Assembly (NCBI GenBank): GCA_036897095.1
Contig: JAYMSP010001464.1
Coordinates: 1 to 31,797 of the forward strand
Length of the DNA stretch: 31,797 nucleotides
Direction of reading: 5' to 3'
DNA from: Plantago elongata
Lineage: Eukaryota > Streptophyta > Magnoliopsida > Lamiales > Plantaginaceae
The notes under the pieces were generated by a model. It saw nothing but the letters and a program-made list of their open reading frames with translations. It made no database searches and was not told the DNA's origin. Positions within the stretch are counted from its first letter, which is position 1. Each line of letters begins with the position of its first letter. Below, piece after piece: positions 9,814 to 18,801 of this stretch. Both the position numbers and the translations under genes were made by a program.

Positions 9814-11580
9814 GGACTGTGCAGACCGAGCACATACTAGAATAGCTATGGTAATACATTTCCTTATTAATCCAGGCTGAGACATCGTGGGCTATGACTG
9901 TTCTTGGCTACCTTGCCAAACTGATACTTGGAGTTCTTGGGTAAGTTCTTATCAGTATCACTGGCCCTTTCTGTTGCATGCTTGAAATTCACTTTATAGA
10001 TTTCAGGACAATTGATATCCTAAATCTGTAGCAGTGGTAACATTGTTTGCTGTGTGACTCTACATAATAATTTCATGTGCTCCAGTTTTCTTCTGCAACA
10101 TTTTTGTGGTCATATATTTTGCCATATAGACAATGTTGGTAATGACTTATTTTCTTGGAACAGGCTCATTGTTTCTGTGGCTTGGATAGCTCATATAGTG
10201 ATTTATCTGCTCATTGACCCTCCATTCTCTCCATTTCTAAATGAAGTTTTCATCGGCTTGGACAGTGTTTGGGGTACAGTAAACTTTGTTTGCATTTTTT
10301 TTCCTTGTATTCTATGTTGTGATGCATTGCTTAATGGATATATTCTCTTCTATTTCTAGGTCTTCTGGGGACTGCAGCATTTGCTTTTTTCTGCTTTTAC
10401 CTTTTGCTTTCTGTGATTGCTGGAGCGATGATGCTTGGCCTGAAATTGGTTTTTATTACAATCCATCCTATGAAGTATGTATATAATTGTAATTTGTTTG
10501 TTTCTGCCCAGACTTCAATATTTTTATTTCCTTTGGTTCTAGCATGCCATGAGTTGAGTTTTACATTTTAACTTTTTGACAGATGGGGTGCTACACTTAT
10601 GAACTCCTTTCTCTTTAACGTGGGGCTTATCCTTCTTTGTTCAATCAGGTAATTATTTCCTTCTGAATTTTGTGGCACTTTTAAGAGTATATTTGGTATA
10701 GTTCGTGCAGTATGATATGGAAAGATGATTCACTCTGCTAACATGGATGTATGATATTCTGTTGATAATTGAAAGTCATATCCTCCTTTTGTACCTGCTA
10801 CTGATTTACCACTTGTCTTTTCTGTCAATAGAGATACAGGTTCAATTTTACCTTAAGATATGATTTGCATTATAGCATAGTGTTTCTACTCATGATACTT
10901 GTAATTTCCTTTGTCTGTGAATCTGTTGAATGATGTGAGAGTTGTACATGCTGTCTAATATGCTGATCAATGCAAAGCAAACTTGAACTGGTTCTGTTCT
11001 GTCACACATTAGCAACTAAGGCTCAGTTAATGTGACGTACTGTAGTTATTCCTTCCATTAAAAAAAATAAAAATACTCACAACTCTTCTGGTCTACTTTT
11101 GATTAATTGTTTTCATTGGTATCATGATGCAGTGTGATTCAGTTCTGCTCCACAGCATTTGCGTACTATGCTCAAGCTACTGCTGCGCAAGAAATATTTG
11201 GTCACACTTTGCAATCTCTTCGGGGAATCAAATACTTATACCAGTTAGTTTCCACTCTTCTTTCTATTCTATTCAGTAAATTGTGCATGAAAAATTAGTT
11301 TGTTGATTGCAGGTCTAATGTGTTTCAACTAATTGTTTTCTTTTGTATTTACTTGATTCGCTTTGCCAATTGCAGGTACAATGTGTTTCAAATTGGTTTC
11401 ATCATTCTGGCTGGACTCACGTTTGTATATTATGCTGCTTTCGTAAGTTGCATTTACTCCCTCTCAGTTTTAATTGTCTGTATTTTGGCTATACACCTGG
11501 TCATAAAGCTGTTTGACCTTTTGAACTTTCAGGGATGGAGGAGGAAGAAGCCCAGTGGCAGATTCCAGCTTTCATCATGA
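6776..11580 (+). CDS. LIMR family (LMBR1/LMBD1-like) multi-pass membrane protein, At5g01460-like
   Basis: Fourteen exons join without a break: 6776-7125, 7218-7303, 8163-8278, 8357-8467, 8639-8737, 8854-8976, 9601-9663, 9876-9940, 10164-10273, 10360-10474, 10583-10648, 11133-11243, 11376-11442 and 11533-11580. They total 1530 nt, 509 codons plus stop, the length I recall for plant LIMR proteins. Seen: an N-terminal membrane helix straight after the start ([15 protein letters not shown]), several hydrophobic segments, [15 protein letters not shown], a central charged loop ([20 protein letters not shown] ... [20 protein letters not shown]), [20 protein letters not shown], and the basic C-terminus [14 protein letters not shown]. 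Animal relatives are lipocalin receptors and the lysosomal cobalamin exporter partner LMBD1; the plant role is not established. Intron 7 has a 30-G run, and exon 13 has a second in-frame acceptor 63 nt upstream. Confidence 0.96.
9769..9812 (+). repeat. (GT)n followed by an uninterrupted run of 30 G in LIMR intron 7
   Basis: TGTGTGTGTG is followed by TTT and then 30 consecutive G (9783-9812). The run ends 63 bases before the exon 8 start at 9876. Such a tract can form G-quadruplexes in RNA and is prone to length error in sequencing, so the exact count is doubtful. Confidence 0.95.
11313..11400 (+). repeat. Duplicated exon start giving two in-frame acceptors for LIMR exon 13
   Basis: TTGCAGGTCTAATGTGTTTCAA (exon part from 11313) and TTGCAGGTACAATGTGTTTCAA (from 11376) lie exactly 63 bases apart. 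The downstream copy gives the family-standard YNVFQIGF. The upstream copy keeps the reading frame through the whole 63 bases, with no stop, and would add 21 mostly hydrophobic residues. Confidence 0.8.
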
Positions 11581-12269
11581 ACATAAACTATGTGAATGGG
11601 TCTAACGCTGGAGTTTTCTCAACTGCCCTTAGTATCGTTTGTTGAATATTATCATCTAATTTAGAAACAATCTGTTCGTTTCCTTTTCATTTCCTTGTTT
11701 TATTGGGAGAGAAACCTGAAACATCATACGAGAACCATTTACATTGGGGGAGTGGAATTGGGTGGACTGGTTCGGCTGCTTATAGTTGTTCTCCTGTTGT
11801 GTATCGGTTAGATTTCTATTGTAAAAATTGTTTTTGTTATGTAAGATGTTGGCTTGCGAAACTGAGGAATTTCTGTGGATGTAAAATATTGTAGCCAGTG
11901 AAGAGAATTTTATTCTTTTGCAACATGAGTTAAAACCTAGATTTAAAACCGCAGATCATCTACATCTGTCTGTTTAGCAAAGCTAGATATCCTGTAGTAA
12001 GCTAAGCTGATAATTTAGTGTCAATTATAAACCATCATTTTTTGATCTTTTTTTTTTTTTTTTGCAAAATGCGCTACACTCACTCCAACAGAATTTGTTG
12101 GAAGATTAGTTACCGCACTCAAACAAATAACATTACATTTACACATACAATACAACTTTAAACCATATTTTTACACACTATTTTATTATTCAATTATTCT
12201 TTTTAATCTATAACAAGTTAACAACACCTCAATTTTATATATGAAGATCATGAGGTCTAGGATTAATCA

Positions 12270-12375
12270 TAGCTCAATTGGTTTAGTGCCTGTTAACTAG
12301 TTGCAGTTGGCACATTAAATACCTTTAGTTTTTAAGTGTAAGACTTTGGTATCTACTTATCGGAACTTATTACTT
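12270..12375 (+). mobile_element. tRNA-like SINE remnant (A box only)
   Basis: TAGCTCAATTGGTTTAGTGCC resembles the D-arm/A-box start of a tRNA. It is followed by AACTAGTTGCAGTTGGCAC, but no B box is recognisable downstream, so this is at best a decayed tRNA-derived fragment. It lies next to a better SINE copy at 12402-12504, in the opposite orientation. Confidence 0.35.
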
Positions 12376-12401
12376 TCACCACTGGTCAGTATTAAATTTG
12401 T

Positions 12402-12504
12402 TCATTTAATTTCTTTTTAAACGGGTAAAGGGTGGTTCGAACCCCGATCTATTAGTTGCAGTTAAAACGTCTTACTAATTAAGTTGCACTTCGTTGTCAT
12501 TTAT
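12402..12504 (-). mobile_element. tRNA-derived SINE, second copy
   Basis: On the minus strand it reads AACGAAGTGCAACTTAATTA (decayed A box), then GCAACTAATAGATCGGGG, a perfect B-box core GGTTCGAACC, and CACCCTTTACCCGTTTAAA. This follows the order of the 6014-6134 element. TCATTTA occurs on both sides (12402-12408 and 12498-12504) as a possible short target-site duplication. Confidence 0.6.
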
Positions 12505-12706
12505 TCAGATCACTTTCGTTTAATTTATTCAAGTTTAACTACATTCAATTATGCTCAGACGAAGAGTCTAAATTAAGAGATATGATTCCCGAATTAACTT
12601 ATCTATATACAGATAAAAGAAAAATGTTTATGCTTTGAAAATTTGTACTTCCTAATGCATGAAAAAGAAAGAAAATTTCATTTTATCAACAATATATACT
12701 CTTTAT

Positions 12707-12938
12707 TACTCATTTCGTCCTTAGAAGTGAAACAATTTTTCATTTTAAACTATTCATCAAAGTGAAATAATTTTTTATTTATGAAAATAACCCCTAAATG
12801 CAACTCATTTTCAACCATATATTATTGGGACCGTATGTATTTTTGTATTTTAAACTTATTCTTAATAATATATTATATATTTTTTGAAAAATTGTACATT
12901 TTAAATATATTTCATTTTAAATGGGACGCAATGAGAAT
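12707..12938. mobile_element. Stowaway-like MITE
   Basis: The left end TACTCATTTCGTCC (12707-12720) is mirrored by GGGACGCAATGAGAATA at the right end (about 12923-12939). This resembles the CTCCCTCCGTCCC terminal repeat of Stowaway elements. The words next to the ends (TTTCATTTTAAA) also recur on the right side. The interior is AT-rich and non-coding. Exact ends and the TA target duplication are uncertain. Confidence 0.55.
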
Positions 12939-13650
12939 AACATTATGAAAACAGGCCTCATAAATTGCAACAAACTAAAATTGTGGTAGGAATTTTCAAT
13001 TATAGAGGAGCCAATTAGTGAATTACTAAAAAAAATCTACGAAATATGTGAACTGCTAGTCGTCTTCTTCCTTCCATTCATATAGTTCTGTAATTACTTC
13101 ACTAGGAATCAAAATCTAGGATGAAGCACTCTACTCATCATCATGAAAATTTCCGAAACTTCATCATATATACCAGGAAAAGAAAAAAGGAAAAAGAAAA
13201 ACCAACAAGCCAGGTTCGTTTCTTTCTCTTGTTGAAATAATAATCCCATCTATATGCTATTTATTCAATTCAATTACTTCTTAAATTTTATATGCTTTTC
13301 AGTCCTCAGCAATTCAAGCTCCTAATGTTCTGTAATTTATAAGCGAGGTTGAATCATGAATCATGAGTTTTTCTTTTAGAATAATGCTAAGATGTTTAGT
13401 TATACAAACAACTGTAGAAGAATCACAAAGATTGCTACTTCACTTCCTGTTTTACAAGAATCTTATGATGCTGTTAGCTGACAGATAAAATCATAAAACC
13501 ATTTGTTTAGTTTGTGATTTGATCCAACTTTTCCATATTGGGGATTGTGGCCCTCTTATCACATGCAGTATTTTTTAATCAGTTTTGGTGTCAATATATA
13601 TTCAGCTTGCAAGTTTCAATGTTGCTAATGGATACTTGAACTGTCTGCAG

Positions 13651-14430
13651 CTCAGTCCCTCTATTTGAATCCCAGATATCGGGATCCGAATTCCTAAGTT
13701 TAATCCTTACATATGGACTCTGGTGATTGTCCTGTAAGTTAAATTGCTATGCGGTTGTTGATTATGTTTTCTTACTTTCTTCCTCTGTTGTTCAACTCAT
13801 ACCATATAAGCTAAGCAAGGGAATTTTGTGTTTAAATGTCAACAGAGTTCGTATTGGGATGATGGGGTGTTTGGAAGGGGGGGGGGGGGGGGGTCTATAT
13901 GTTGTGTCGGGCACTCCACATGTCGGATCGTATATAGGATACATGAAAACTTCCTCTTGCAGTCCTATTATGATTTATGAGCTATCATTAATTTTTGGTT
14001 CACCAAGTTCACCAAAATTTAGTTATCAGTAGAAAGCAGGATATTCATCAATACTGAAAACTTATCTGTCCTTTTTAAACATTTCAGGTCGACTTGGGAA
14101 GTTATGGGAACAAATACAAAGTATTACTGTATCTCATCTTCACCATGATTGTGATTACATTAGCAATTGAAGCTGCACCTAAGTCAAACTGTCCTCCTTG
14201 CCAACTAAGGATGGAATTTGAACTAGTATGTTGTCAAAAGGTAGGGAATTCAGATACAAATGGACATACTATGTCAACATTGGTGATACGTTTTCACATG
14301 TTGAATGTTGCTGTGAAGAATATTTTACTATACGAACCGGACTAGTCCATATCTTCTTGAAGTAAATACTGTGGAAGGGAATTACATTCCAGAAGTAGAG
14401 ATCCACAGTAATTTTTTTTTGACAAGTTGA
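13651..14430 (+). pseudogene. Unrecognised small gene, probably decayed (frame-shifted)
   Basis: An ATG at 13713 sits in a possible exon 13651-13733 bounded by CTGCAG and a perfect CCT/GTAAGT donor. Its partner exon begins at 14088 after TTTCAG and stays open to TAG at 14343-14345, giving 92 residues. These include a hydrophobic segment (VLLYLIFTMIVITLAIEA) followed by CPPCQLRMEFELVCCQK, like a signal anchor before a Cys-rich part. From 14252 another frame reads YKWTYYVNIGDTFSHVECCC, and from 14356 a third reads LEVNTVEGNYIPEVEIHSN. Both look more protein-like than chance, which suggests frameshifts in an older longer gene. I do not recognise the family. Alternatives are a genuine short secreted protein, or a 5' UTR exon chain of the F-box transcript. 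Confidence 0.33.
13877..13893 (+). repeat. Run of 17 G
   Basis: A second uninterrupted G homopolymer lies inside the putative intron between 13734 and 14087. It is again on the plus strand and again within possibly transcribed DNA. Confidence 0.95.
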
Positions 14431-15238
14431 ATGTGAAGCCTGTGGAAATCTATGGTACATCAGCACAAATTCATGTCCAGAGGAGGAAATACTGTTGAAG
14501 AATAGGACTAGGCTTGGCAGCTTGCCTGATTACATGCTCCCATGGTTTACCAGAAAAAAAATACAATCTGAATGGATCGGCATCTTTTTCTGCGAATTTG
14601 TGTTGTGATGGCAAGGTAGATGATTTTCAGTTACATAAGCTACAAGTTGAAAAACTGTTGAACGAATTGAGAAGTTTGCAGCTATCAAGAGGTAGTTCTG
14701 ATTTTTCTTAAGTCAAAATAATAGATTCAATTCATTCTTGTTTATAATATATGTTATAAAAAATGTTAGGTTCCTTTTTGTTTATCGAATTGACCTTTAT
14801 TTCCCCCTATCCCTACTGATGTATTTCACTTAAGACGTATACTTTGCTACCATGATAATTGGACTACTACTCTTGATTTTTATCTACTTCATGCAGTGCC
14901 ATCATTCAATTAAGGGAAGCCACGGCAATACGTTCCTATTTTCCAATCTCGTGTTTGAAGAGATCTGAATATTATCCTTTGTTGTTCTTATCTGCCTTTT
15001 GCTTTCTCTTTTGACCAAGCTCTTAGTATCATATGGGAAAAAAAAAACCAGTTCGGGTTGGTTGATTATGATAATGGGGAGATGGAAACTGTGAAACACC
15101 GCAAAATAATCTAGCAAAGCTTTTGATGAACTACGGGAATGGCCGAATAGAATTTCATTCACTGTGATACGGGGAATGGTGTTGCTGGTATGTTATTAGA
15201 AATTCCCAGGCATTCACCTTTTCTAGTGATTATTGATT

Positions 15239-15330
15239 GAGTGTTTGGATAACAACTAAAACCTTTAGTTAAGGAAAAATTCAGGTGTTTTAACCAGGTT
15301 TCCTTGATTTTAATCGTCAGCCAAACACTC
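15239..15330. mobile_element. Short MITE, 92 bp
   Basis: Perfect 10-base terminal inverted repeats GAGTGTTTGG (15239-15248) and CCAAACACTC (15321-15330) extend inward with several more matches (ATAACAACTAAAACC against the inverted CTGACGATTAAAATC). No certain target-site duplication is visible. The GTGTTTGG end recalls hAT-derived MITEs, but the family is not proven. Confidence 0.6.
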
Positions 15331-15771
15331 CACCATTACCAGTTCTCTTTCAAACAGAACATAGCTATTCTTTATTGATCGAGTTAATGGCTGTTTGATT
15401 ATGACCTAATCTGTCAATTAGGGGCCGCTTAATTACATAATTAGAGTTTGTATCATTGTACTTTCACTTCATATTAACTCATTGTTTTAGGTTTTAACAT
15501 ATTAAAACATCTCATACTGTCAGTATATTATGCTTTCACCTTAGTCTTGTATCTGACGTTCTATTACCTAATATCCAACTTATTTAGCTGTTCTTATTGT
15601 GGCTTCACTTCGATTTTAGTAGCTCTTTTATGCTTATCAAATTATACATACATTATGTTCCGTTATCCTTTGACGGGAAAAATGAGTTTAGGATTCAGCA
15701 CCATTTGAGTTGTCTTAATCTATCCGTAGGGAAAATGGAGTATAAGAATATTTGTTATCTCATCTAGGTTT

Positions 15772-16011
15772 TGATCTTTATTCGGTGTTGGCAGCTAGTT
15801 CATGTTTAGGACTCACTTTCACTGAAACAAATGCCGCATCTGTTTTTTTGTTTTTTTATAAGATTTCAATTTATGACACTATCCATACCTCTGATATTTA
15901 TTCGGTGTTGGCAGTTAGTTCATGTTCAGGTCTCAATCTCACCAAAACAATTGGCGCGTCTGTTTTCTTTATAAAAGTTTTCTATTTATGACCCTTTCCA
16001 TCTCTCTTTAC
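15772..16011 (+). repeat. Tandem duplication, period 120 bp
   Basis: The units at 15772-15891 and 15892-16011 share TTTATTCGGTGTTGGCAG, AGTTCATGTT.AGG.CTCA and ATCTGTTTT/GTCTGTTTT in register. They have diverged at perhaps a fifth of positions, so this is an older duplication than the 81-bp one behind the F-box gene. It is non-coding, about 0.6 kb before the F-box start. Confidence 0.8.
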
Positions 16012-16625
16012 CAATATTAATAAAATCTTCCTCAATATTTATGTCACACCCAAGTGTGTCTGTTTTGCTATATCTGAATTCTCTGTTGTTACTAAGTGAC
16101 TGAAGAAAATTTCCTTGCATGTCACCCACAGCAGTTACAAAGGTGTAATTCTGCATAGATCTGGTTTTCCGTGTATTTTCTGCATCTTTTAATTGAAACT
16201 TCTTCCTCTATTTCAAGCCACAACCGGCTCCAGGTTGGCGGCATGCTTTCTTATCCGGTTAATTCATATTATTCATACAATTCAGTGAATTCTTAATTTT
16301 TGATCGGTTTTTAAATCTTCTTTAGGTTCTGTTAATGTAAGATCCTGATATTAGAAACTTTATCTGAGGCGGTGATGATATAGTACTTACCTTTCCCAAT
16401 TAGATTTACAATCATTGTGCTTTTAAGTATCTAGCTATCGCCCATCGGTTAAGGATATCATTTATGTTCTTACATAGTTACTTGTGATCTAGCTAGATTG
16501 TGTTAGAGTTATCTGGATTGATGATTTATATTATTCAATGAGCAACACATGATTTTGGGCAATTCAACCATGATTGTTAATGATTATCTGTGTTATCGAC
16601 CAATTTCAGGTTAATCTGTGAAATT

Positions 16626-18220
16626 ATGACTAACAGTACTGAGATTATCAAGAAGCCAAGAAAGAGGACCGACCGCATTACATCCTTACATGAAAGTGTC
16701 TTAAGTCGCATATTGTCCCGCTTGCCAACGAAGGATGTTGTTCGAACTTGTGTCCTATCAAAAGATTGGAAGTACAAATGGACCTTCTCGGACGGTGTTG
16801 ACATGTGTGATTCGGATTGGGACCACAATAGTAGGGCAGTGATGTTTAGCAGGTCTATGGATAGGATAATGGCTCTGTCTCCATGTATTAAATCTTTCCA
16901 TCTCGAGTGTGAGGACTGTTATGCTTTGCCTGATGTACAAAGATGGATTTCAACAGCATTGGGACATAATCTTGAGTCTGTTAAAATATTATGTGATGTT
17001 CGAGGGACAGTTTACCCTGGAAAACTATTGAGTAGAACATCATTGAGGGAATTGTTTCTACGGAAGTGTTCCATTGTAGATGTTTCTACAGAGATTTTGG
17101 GTCCGAACCTCCATACTTTGAATCTCTATAATGTAGAGATTATGAAGGAGAATGGTAGCACAAGTGCCTTGACATTAAATTTTCCTGTACTCGAATCATT
17201 TTCAGCTACTGCGTGCAAATGGTTGAATGTGACGTCTGTGAATTTAAATGCTCCTTTGCTCACTAGCTTCAAGTTTGACATAGACGATCCTTTTGAAGAA
17301 GATGATGTTTGCGTCCTGCTTGTTGCTCCTGTGCTTGTCACCTTTACATGTTTCTTTGGATTACAAGAGATATTTGTGCAGGATGGATCATCAGTTATTT
17401 CTGCATATTTGTATTGTGACGATGATCGAGATAATCTTCAATTAGCCATACATAACGGGGTACGAGTCCGCCATCTGATCAACCAGTTCATGAATTTGGA
17501 AGAATTGACGCTTTCATGTTCAATGGTCAAGGTTAGTTTCCGCTAACGTCTGTGCAATTAGGATATTTTCATTTCAACTGTGATTTTAAATGCAGGATTT
17601 AGGAATGTTAGTATCATTGTTCTTTTCTTGATGAACCTCTATCTCTCTTACATATACCAAGGAATCGGTGTTAGGACAGCAGCTTCGCTGTCATAAAAAG
17701 CTGAGACAACTACGCTTGACTGATCCAACTGATGCCAGAGGTCTACTGGAATTCCTCTATGCTGCACCATTGTTGAAATCCCTGAGCATCTCTGTGGTAA
17801 GCCATGACTGGATATCATCATTTCTTGTATTTGCAGTTTGCTTCTTGTGTATTTTTCTATTCCTTTTTCATTGAATGTGATTTGATCTGACCTTGAAGTA
17901 CCTGTTATGTTCTGTATCAGTTTGATTGGCCCGATTTCAATTATGGGGCACTTGAATCTATCCCTTCTTGTATCATATGCCATCTCGAGGAAGTTGAGTT
18001 TCTAACTTTTGAATGTGAGAAAACTCAATTTGATCTAGCAGAGTTTTTGTTGAAGAATGGAAAACAGCTAAAGAAATTTTCAATCGATACTAATTCCCCG
18101 ATCTATAAGTACCCTGGAATTAAAGAGCACATTATGGCGTTTCCTAAAGCTTCATCTTGCTTAACAATCAATATCAATGGGGAGAAGTGTGTAGCGATTG
18201 ATCTCGTCAGCAACGAGTGA
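16626..18220 (+). CDS. F-box/LRR/FBD-domain protein
   Basis: Three exons join in phase 0: 16626-17531, 17662-17796 and 17921-18220, giving 446 residues, within the usual range for plant F-box/FBD/LRR proteins. Seen: a basic N-terminus; an F-box at about residues 17-55 (ITSLHESVLSRILSRLP, TKDVVRTCVLSKDWKYKW); LRR-like segments in the middle (TSLRELFLRKCSIVD, LNAPLLTSFKF, FMNLEELTLSCSMVK); and an FBD region in exon 3 (LEEVEFLTFECEKTQFDLAE, FLLKNGKQLKKF). Family knowledge: the F-box binds SKP1 in an SCF ubiquitin ligase and the C-terminal part selects the target; the target here is unknown. The start was chosen because it precedes the F-box and follows a likely 5' UTR acceptor at 16609. The gene is convergent with the GDSL gene downstream. 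An 81-bp unit with its polyadenylation signal is duplicated just behind it. Confidence 0.92.
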
Positions 18221-18339
18221 TGGGCATCTTTTCCGTGGACTAGCTTATGTTTTGTCGAATAATTTAGAAATAAATGGGGCTCAATTACTTTCATAGTTGT
18301 GTAATGTTCTTGATGTGGTATAAGGCCCCTTCTAGTTTT

Positions 18340-18522
18340 GTTTTCCCTGTACAAGTTTCTTGACAAATAAGTTGCTGTATTAATTCAGAGTTTTGATCTT
18401 GAAATAAAGTTGTGTAATTTGTTTTCCCTGTACAAGTTTCTTGACAAATAAGTTGCTGTATTAATTCAGAGTTTTGATCTTGAAATAAAGTTGTGTAATT
18501 TGTTTTCCCTGTACAAGTTTCT
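18340..18522 (+). repeat. Exact 81-bp tandem duplication carrying AATAAA, 3' of the F-box gene
   Basis: Copies at 18340-18420 and 18421-18501 appear identical base for base, with a partial third copy at 18502-18522. Each full copy holds GAAATAAAG, so AATAAA lies at 18403-18408 and again at 18484-18489. It is placed 120-300 bases past the F-box stop, so it may duplicate the gene's poly(A) signal. Confidence 0.93.
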
Positions 18523-18801
18523 CAGAGTATCTACGAGTTCCTCTTACCGGAGCTGTCACTCTGCTTACTTTTCACATCCCAAATGTTATGATTTAACAAG
18601 TAATAAGAACAAAAAATTGATTGTCAATCATAAGTGTAGGCACCGTAGATGAAGATAAGAATTCACTCTATATAGAACAGAAATTACAACAATTTGTTTG
18701 TCACATCAATATAAGATGGAAAAAAAATGACTAATTGAAAGAAGAAGACCACGACAGGTCTCCAAATAAGTGTGCAATTTCGCGATAAACTAGATGGCAG
18801 C

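Larger units (their letters stand above)
11581..13650. other. LIMR 3' UTR and intergenic region
   Basis: The first ~320 bases are probably the LIMR 3' UTR. A T run at about 12049-12063 follows. The rest is AT-rich with two tRNA-like fragments and a Stowaway-like element listed separately. Around 13121 an ATG opens a basic 30-codon frame (MKHSTHHHENF...), followed by a GCCAG/GTTCGT junction near 13214. This could be an upstream exon of the doubtful gene at 13651, but nothing proves it. Confidence 0.5.
14431..16609. other. Region upstream of the F-box gene without a supported gene
   Basis: A 65-codon frame at 14514-14711 ends in LLNELRSLQLSRGSSDFS and may be part of the decayed gene before it. 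The rest holds a small MITE (15239-15330) and a 120-bp duplication (15772-16011). CCAATTTCAG at 16600-16609, 16 bases before the F-box ATG, is a good acceptor, so the F-box transcript probably has a 5' UTR intron and an upstream non-coding exon somewhere in this stretch. Confidence 0.5.

Noticed and set aside
9679-9885. Minus-strand frame with a polyproline run
   Set aside because: It is only the reverse reading of the G30 tract inside a LIMR intron.
16577-17341. Several minus-strand frames antisense to F-box exon 1
   Set aside because: The sense strand encodes a recognisable F-box/LRR protein; these are shadows.
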